23,926 bases of DNA, taken from IMG/VR virus record IMGVR_UViG_3300001683_001958, positions 1-23,926 of that record. One strand, given 5' to 3'. The stretch is from a virus. Within the stretch, counting starts at the first letter, position 1; each line of letters opens with the position of its first letter. Shown here in pieces: positions 20,225 to 23,926 of this stretch. The position numbers and the translations under genes are program-made. The notes under the pieces were generated by a model that saw only the letters and a program-made list of their open reading frames with translations, did not search any database and had not been told where the DNA came from.

Positions 20225-22153
20225 ATGTCAAAAGAAAAGTTTTTATCTCTAATAAAAAATCAGAGAAAGCAAAAGAAAACAAAAAGATTTTCAGGAACAT
20301 TTATTGATTATCTAGAGTTAATAAGTGAAAATCCTGATATTGTAAAATCTTCACATAAGCGTCTTTATGATGCTTTGACTTCTCACGGAGTTGAAATTAT
20401 TGAAGATTCAGATTCACGAAAAAATAAGATATTTGACGGCGATAATGTCAAAATATACACTTATTTTAAAAGTAATTTTTTCGGAATGGAGAGGGTCATT
20501 TCAAAAATAATGAGATTTCTTAGATCAGCATCTTTGAAGGGAGAGGAGAGTAGACAAGTCTTGCTCTTAATGGGTCCAGTAGGGGCAGGAAAATCTGATC
20601 TTACTGAAAATATCAAGAGATCTCTAGAGGGGGAAACATTTTTTCATCTAGGTGGTGATCCTCAAAGAGGTGAACCTCTACATCTCATTCCAAGAAATCT
20701 TAGAGATAAATTTACAGAAGAGTTAGGTATCCATATAGATGGTGATATAAGTCCTATTGCAAGATTTAAGCTGCTAGAGGAGTATGATGGAAAATATGAA
20801 AACTTTCCTGTAGTAGAAACATCATTCTCTCAGAGAGCTAGAAGAGGAATTGCTTCTGTTCCGCCTATGGATGCTAATAGTCAAGATGTTGGAGTTTTAA
20901 TAGGCTCTGAGGATATTTCTAAACTTGATAAATATCCCGAAGATGACCCTCGTGTGTTATCTTTAAATGGTGCTTTTAATGTAGGTAATAGAGGTATAGT
21001 TGAACTTATTGAGGTTTTCAAAAATGAAATAGAATTTCTACATACAGTTATAACAGCAACACAGGAAAAAAGAATTCCCTCTCCTGGAAAAAATGATCTT
21101 ATTCATTTTGATGGAGTTATTATTGCTCATTGTAATGAGTCTGAGTGGAATAGATTTAGATCTGAGCATACTAATGAAGCAATTCTTGACAGAATTGTTA
21201 AAGTTGAAGTTCCATATGTTCTCGAGCTTAATCAGGAGATGAAAATATATGAAAAGATATTGTCAAAATCAGACTTTGATGATCACATAGCACCTCATAC
21301 GTTAAAAATAGCATCAATGTTCTCTGTTATGTCAAGGCTTAAGCACACACAAAAATGTGATATTTTAACAAAGATGAAGATTTATAATGGTGAAGATGTT
21401 ATAGAGAAAGGAAGGGTGAAAAAGATTGATATAAAAGATCTTAGAGATGAAGCTTATAGAGAGGGAATGACAGGAATATCTACGAGATTTATTATGAAAG
21501 CAATAGATTCAGCACTTTCAGACTCTGAAAAATCTATGATTACGCCTAACGCTGTAATAGAATCTCTTATAAAGCAGGTAAAAGAACAAGTAATAAATGA
21601 AGAAGATAGAGACATATATCTCGAAATACTTCAGAAAGTTATAAGAGAAGAATATTTAAAAATTCTTGAAAATGAAATAGCAAAAGCTTTTATAACAGCA
21701 TATGAAGAGCAAGCCCAATCACTTTTTGACACATATTTGGATAATTCTGAGTGTTACACAAATAGAACCACAGTAAAAGATAGAATAACAAGAGAAGAGA
21801 GACACCCTGATGTTGATTTCATGAAGTCAATTGAGGAGTGCATTGGAATAGTAGGATCGTCAACAGATGGGTTTAGATCTGATATTACAGCATATATGTT
21901 TGCAAAAATGAGAAGAGGAGAGAAGATAGACTATAAGAGCTATGGTCCTCTTAAAGAAGCCATCGAGTCATACCTTATAAGCTCAGTTAAGGATATAGCT
22001 AGAATTGTTACAAGAAGCAAATCTAGAGATGATGACCAAAAGAAAAAATATAATGAGATGATTGGCACGCTAATAGATGAGTATGGATACAATGAAGATT
22101 CTGCTGAGGAGGTTTTAACCTATGCTTCAAATAATCTTTGGAGAGACTCATAG
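20225..22153 (+). CDS. prkA: PrkA (YeaG) family AAA+ serine protein kinase
   Basis: 642 residues, the same length as bacterial YeaG/PrkA (about 640). The N-terminal AAA+ domain has Walker A GPVGAGKS at 117-124, then the PrkA-specific SLNGAFNVGNRGIVELIEVFK (Walker B region) and ITATQEKRIP, followed by IIAHCNESEWNRF. The C-terminal kinase-like region keeps ILTKMKIYNGEDV and EGMTGISTRFIMKAI. All the family's landmark blocks seem intact, so an active ATPase/kinase is likely. PrkA works with YeaH in bacterial stress responses; a phage copy may reset host physiology or phosphorylate host targets (inference). It lies third in the operon, whereas in bacteria prkA usually comes first. Confidence 0.95.
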   Translation: MSKEKFLSLIKNQRKQKKTKRFSGTFIDYLELISENPDIVKSSHKRLYDALTSHGVEIIEDSDSRKNKIFDGDNVKIYTYFKSNFFGMERVISKIMRFLRSASLKGEESRQVLLLMGPVGAGKSDLTENIKRSLEGETFFHLGGDPQRGEPLHLIPRNLRDKFTEELGIHIDGDISPIARFKLLEEYDGKYENFPVVETSFSQRARRGIASVPPMDANSQDVGVLIGSEDISKLDKYPEDDPRVLSLNGAFNVGNRGIVELIEVFKNEIEFLHTVITATQEKRIPSPGKNDLIHFDGVIIAHCNESEWNRFRSEHTNEAILDRIVKVEVPYVLELNQEMKIYEKILSKSDFDDHIAPHTLKIASMFSVMSRLKHTQKCDILTKMKIYNGEDVIEKGRVKKIDIKDLRDEAYREGMTGISTRFIMKAIDSALSDSEKSMITPNAVIESLIKQVKEQVINEEDRDIYLEILQKVIREEYLKILENEIAKAFITAYEEQAQSLFDTYLDNSECYTNRTTVKDRITREERHPDVDFMKSIEECIGIVGSSTDGFRSDITAYMFAKMRRGEKIDYKSYGPLKEAIESYLISSVKDIARIVTRSKSRDDDQKKKYNEMIGTLIDEYGYNEDSAEEVLTYASNNLWRDS

Positions 22154-22158
22154 AGTAG

Positions 22159-23469
22159 ATGTATACTAACTTTTTAAATCATGATGATTTTAAAAAAATA
22201 TTAAAATTATCAATAGAAAATATTGATAATTTTTTTGATAATAGTATTGAAAGTATTTTACTTAAAGATAAGTGTTTAACGTCAAGTCTAGTTCAAAGAT
22301 ACGCATATTTTAAAAATGATAATATTCATAACAAAATAATAAAACCGCTTTTACTAGATGCAGCCATGAGATCTGAGAATATTTCTGGTGGAGCAGGTGA
22401 TATTTGTCTAAAGATTTCTTCAAAAATACTATTAGATAAATCACATATAGATTTTAAAACACCAGATATTGAAAAAATAATATTGAAAAATTCAAAAAGA
22501 GCAGATAGGGCTGACTTTTATAATCTTGTAGAAAAAAATTCAACATGCAGTGATCATACTGATATATTTTTATTTCTTTTTAGAAAGATGAATATTAGCT
22601 CTCCTATATTTGTTGAGAGATCTAGATTATCAAAAACAAGAATAGTACTTGATAGTGGTTTCAAGTTTAACATAGCTGTTGATAAAAAATACATTACTAA
22701 TAAGACAAGAAAAATGTCAAATGTCAAATGTTTTGTTATAGACGGCTTTATAGAGTCAGTAAGTGAGATTCATCATCTTCTTGAAGAAGCTTCACGAACA
22801 AAAGAAAATTACGTAATATTTTTTAGACATATGAATGAAGATGTCCAGTCTACAATAGAGTATAATATTCAAAGAGGTACAATAAATCTAATACCGGTAA
22901 GCGTAGGATTTGATGAGAATACTTTGAATATTTTAAATGACATATCTATATGTACAAATTCAGAGCTAATATCTTCTCACAAGGGAGATATAATATCTCA
23001 ATCAATTAGAAAGGATCCTGTTATTGTTGATTCTATTGAATTTTTAAAAGATTCTATTTCAATAATAAATAAAACACCATCAGATATGTTAAAAAGTCAC
23101 TTAAGATATCTTAGAGACAAGAGAGAGTGTTCAGGCAATCCTAGTATATTTAATATTATTGAAAATAGAATAAAATCATTATCTTCTGGAAAGATAGTAG
23201 TTTCTATAGGCGCTGATTTAATTTCTAAAGAACCTAGAACTATTGAGATATTTGACAAAATTCTTAGAGAGATGAGATCTATGATAAAGTCTGGAGTAGT
23301 TTATCTAAATGATTTAGAAGATAATATTAAAATTAAAGATATAATCTTAAATAGCAGCTATCCGTATTCTCCCCTCTCTATAATTGTAGCATTAAGAAAT
23401 TCACAATCAGTATTCAATAGCTTGCAATCTATTAGCGGTGTTATTTACGAAGATGATCCACATGCTTAA
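22159..23469 (+). CDS. Divergent GroEL-like protein (probable pseudo-chaperonin)
   Basis: 436 residues; GroEL has about 548. I recognise GroEL order in three blocks. In the N-terminal equatorial part, residues 68-81 (AAMRSENISGGAGD) align with the segment ending in GDGTTT. The apical domain is about 150-280: IDGFIESVSEIHHLLEEA, then VIFFRHMNEDVQSTIEYNIQRG, then ILNDISICTNSELIS, matching GroEL's lid and polypeptide-binding region. In the C-terminal part, ENRIKSLSSGKIVVSIGAD (335-353) and IFDKILREMRSMIKSGVV match GroEL's helix before the GGG loop. Missing are TLGPKGRNV, DGTTT, the Asp equivalent to D398 (Lys here), the GGG loop and the final helix. ATP turnover is therefore doubtful. It directly follows prkA (5-nt gap). 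Assignment is by eye. Confidence 0.7.
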   Translation: MYTNFLNHDDFKKILKLSIENIDNFFDNSIESILLKDKCLTSSLVQRYAYFKNDNIHNKIIKPLLLDAAMRSENISGGAGDICLKISSKILLDKSHIDFKTPDIEKIILKNSKRADRADFYNLVEKNSTCSDHTDIFLFLFRKMNISSPIFVERSRLSKTRIVLDSGFKFNIAVDKKYITNKTRKMSNVKCFVIDGFIESVSEIHHLLEEASRTKENYVIFFRHMNEDVQSTIEYNIQRGTINLIPVSVGFDENTLNILNDISICTNSELISSHKGDIISQSIRKDPVIVDSIEFLKDSISIINKTPSDMLKSHLRYLRDKRECSGNPSIFNIIENRIKSLSSGKIVVSIGADLISKEPRTIEIFDKILREMRSMIKSGVVYLNDLEDNIKIKDIILNSSYPYSPLSIIVALRNSQSVFNSLQSISGVIYEDDPHA

Positions 23470-23496
23470 GATATAAAGTTAAAGGAGGATACTTTA

Positions 23497-23730
23497 ATGA
23501 GTAAATTGTCCAGAGTTAGAACAAGCGTAGCAGAGTTGATAACATTTTCAAAAGAAAAATGTACATCAAATATAGCAGAATCATTTTCAAGAGGCGATAT
23601 AAAAGTAAGTGACGATGATTTAAGAAAAATTATTAGCCTTGTTGATATGTCTATTTCTCAAGCTTTTTCTCTTGGATTTTCTAACGTAGAGTCAGCGTTA
23701 AGAGATTTTGAAAATTCAATTAAAAAGTGA
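23497..23730 (+). CDS. Small hypothetical protein after the pseudo-chaperonin
   Basis: 77 residues, soluble and helical, with no signal peptide and no tag. The segment VSDDDLRKIISLVDMSISQAFSLG (from residue 37) is the most family-like part. The ribosome binding site is the best in the window, AAAGGAGGA 7 nt before the ATG, so it may be translated in excess over the genes before it. It is not a GroES (no beta-barrel pattern and no mobile-loop signature). It ends the operon with prkA. The function is unknown. Confidence 0.75.
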   Translation: MSKLSRVRTSVAELITFSKEKCTSNIAESFSRGDIKVSDDDLRKIISLVDMSISQAFSLGFSNVESALRDFENSIKK

Positions 23731-23741
23731 GATAGTCACCG

Positions 23742-23926
23742 TTGTCCGGATTTAAACATTTAGTTCAGTGTCACTGTATTCTTCCCCAGTATAGAAAACT
23801 AGACAATCCTATATTTCATAAGTTTGTTGTCTTTTCTAGTGTCGATGAAGATGAAGATGTTATTCCTAAAATAGTAAAGTGCAATAATTGTGAAGTTGCT
23901 CATAAAATCATTGATTTTTGCAAATC
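23742..23926 (+). CDS. 3'-truncated four-cysteine (zinc-ribbon-like) protein
   Basis: A frame open to the right edge reads as a protein from TTG 23742 (Ser-Gly-Phe-Lys-His follow); a stop at 23733 excludes a longer start, and no ATG fits. The visible 61 residues contain QCHC near the start and KCNNC about 40 residues later, a four-cysteine pair arrangement that could bind zinc, and HKFVVFSS with an acidic DEDEDV turn between them. I recall proteins of this pattern as common small conserved genes of marine T4-like phages, which supports the phage origin of the window. The C-terminus lies outside the window. Confidence 0.65.
   Translation, partial: MSGFKHLVQCHCILPQYRKLDNPIFHKFVVFSSVDEDEDVIPKIVKCNNCEVAHKIIDFCK

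Noticed and set aside
23497-23730. The 77-residue gene as a GroES partner for the chaperonin-like protein
   Set aside because: It is helical by composition, shorter than GroES and lacks the mobile-loop and beta-barrel signatures.
1-23926. tRNA genes, rRNA, CRISPR arrays, insertion sequences or attachment sites
   Set aside because: Reading through the gaps showed no cloverleaf pattern, no regularly spaced repeats, no transposase or integrase and no terminal inverted repeats.

Overview
The window looks like part of a tailed-phage genome, most likely a large T4-like marine myovirus infecting a Gram-negative host. The evidence is AT-rich DNA with AGA-dominated arginine codons, tightly packed and overlapping small genes, a GH19/M15 cell-wall hydrolase fusion, holin-like membrane proteins, and a closing four-cysteine protein of a kind I recall from marine T4-like viruses. 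No terminase, portal, capsid or tail gene lies in the window, so the phage assignment is an inference.

Region 1 (1-15870) is a long, mostly plus-strand cluster. Sixteen of its genes begin with variants of one leader of about 15 residues, typified by MKITRRQLRRIIKEE: a basic amphipathic helix ending in [IL]-x-E at residues 12-14. The bodies behind the leader are unrelated: a DUF3008-like basic protein, hydrophobic membrane-active-looking proteins, a transglycosylase-like protein, an HExxH metallopeptidase, acidic proteins and the M15+GH19 enzyme. [IL]-x-E is the cleavage consensus of the T4 prohead protease gp21, so I propose that these are capsid-targeted internal proteins, packaged and ejected with the DNA. 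The tag also occurs at a C-terminus (gene at 2769) and internally before each domain of the M15/GH19 protein. In one case it is duplicated at the DNA level together with its ribosome binding site.

Untagged genes are interspersed: two membrane/coiled-coil proteins, secreted and lipoprotein-like proteins, a single-HKD PLD-type nuclease, two minus-strand genes, and a 25-residue lipopeptide ORF lying between a promoter-like site and a terminator.

Region 2 (15848-17535) holds a minus-strand HExxH metallopeptidase, a small basic plus-strand gene and a minus-strand membrane-anchored trypsin-like protease.

Region 3 (17740-23730) is a plus-strand operon: YeaH/DUF444 (VWA with MIDAS), SpoVR, full-length PrkA (AAA+ kinase), then a divergent GroEL-like protein of 436 residues that appears to lack the nucleotide-binding and catalytic residues of GroEL, then a 77-residue protein. 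The first three are the widespread bacterial yeaG-yeaH-ycgB stress module in a changed order; the pseudo-chaperonin beside them is the most unexpected gene here. A palindrome and a recurring octamer lie just upstream.

The octamer ATAGTTAT occurs in six intergenic gaps, 23-41 nt before the first gene of each apparent transcription unit (1224, 5837, 6666, 9111, 12313, 17740), and is a candidate phage promoter element. No tRNA, rRNA, CRISPR array or insertion sequence was seen.
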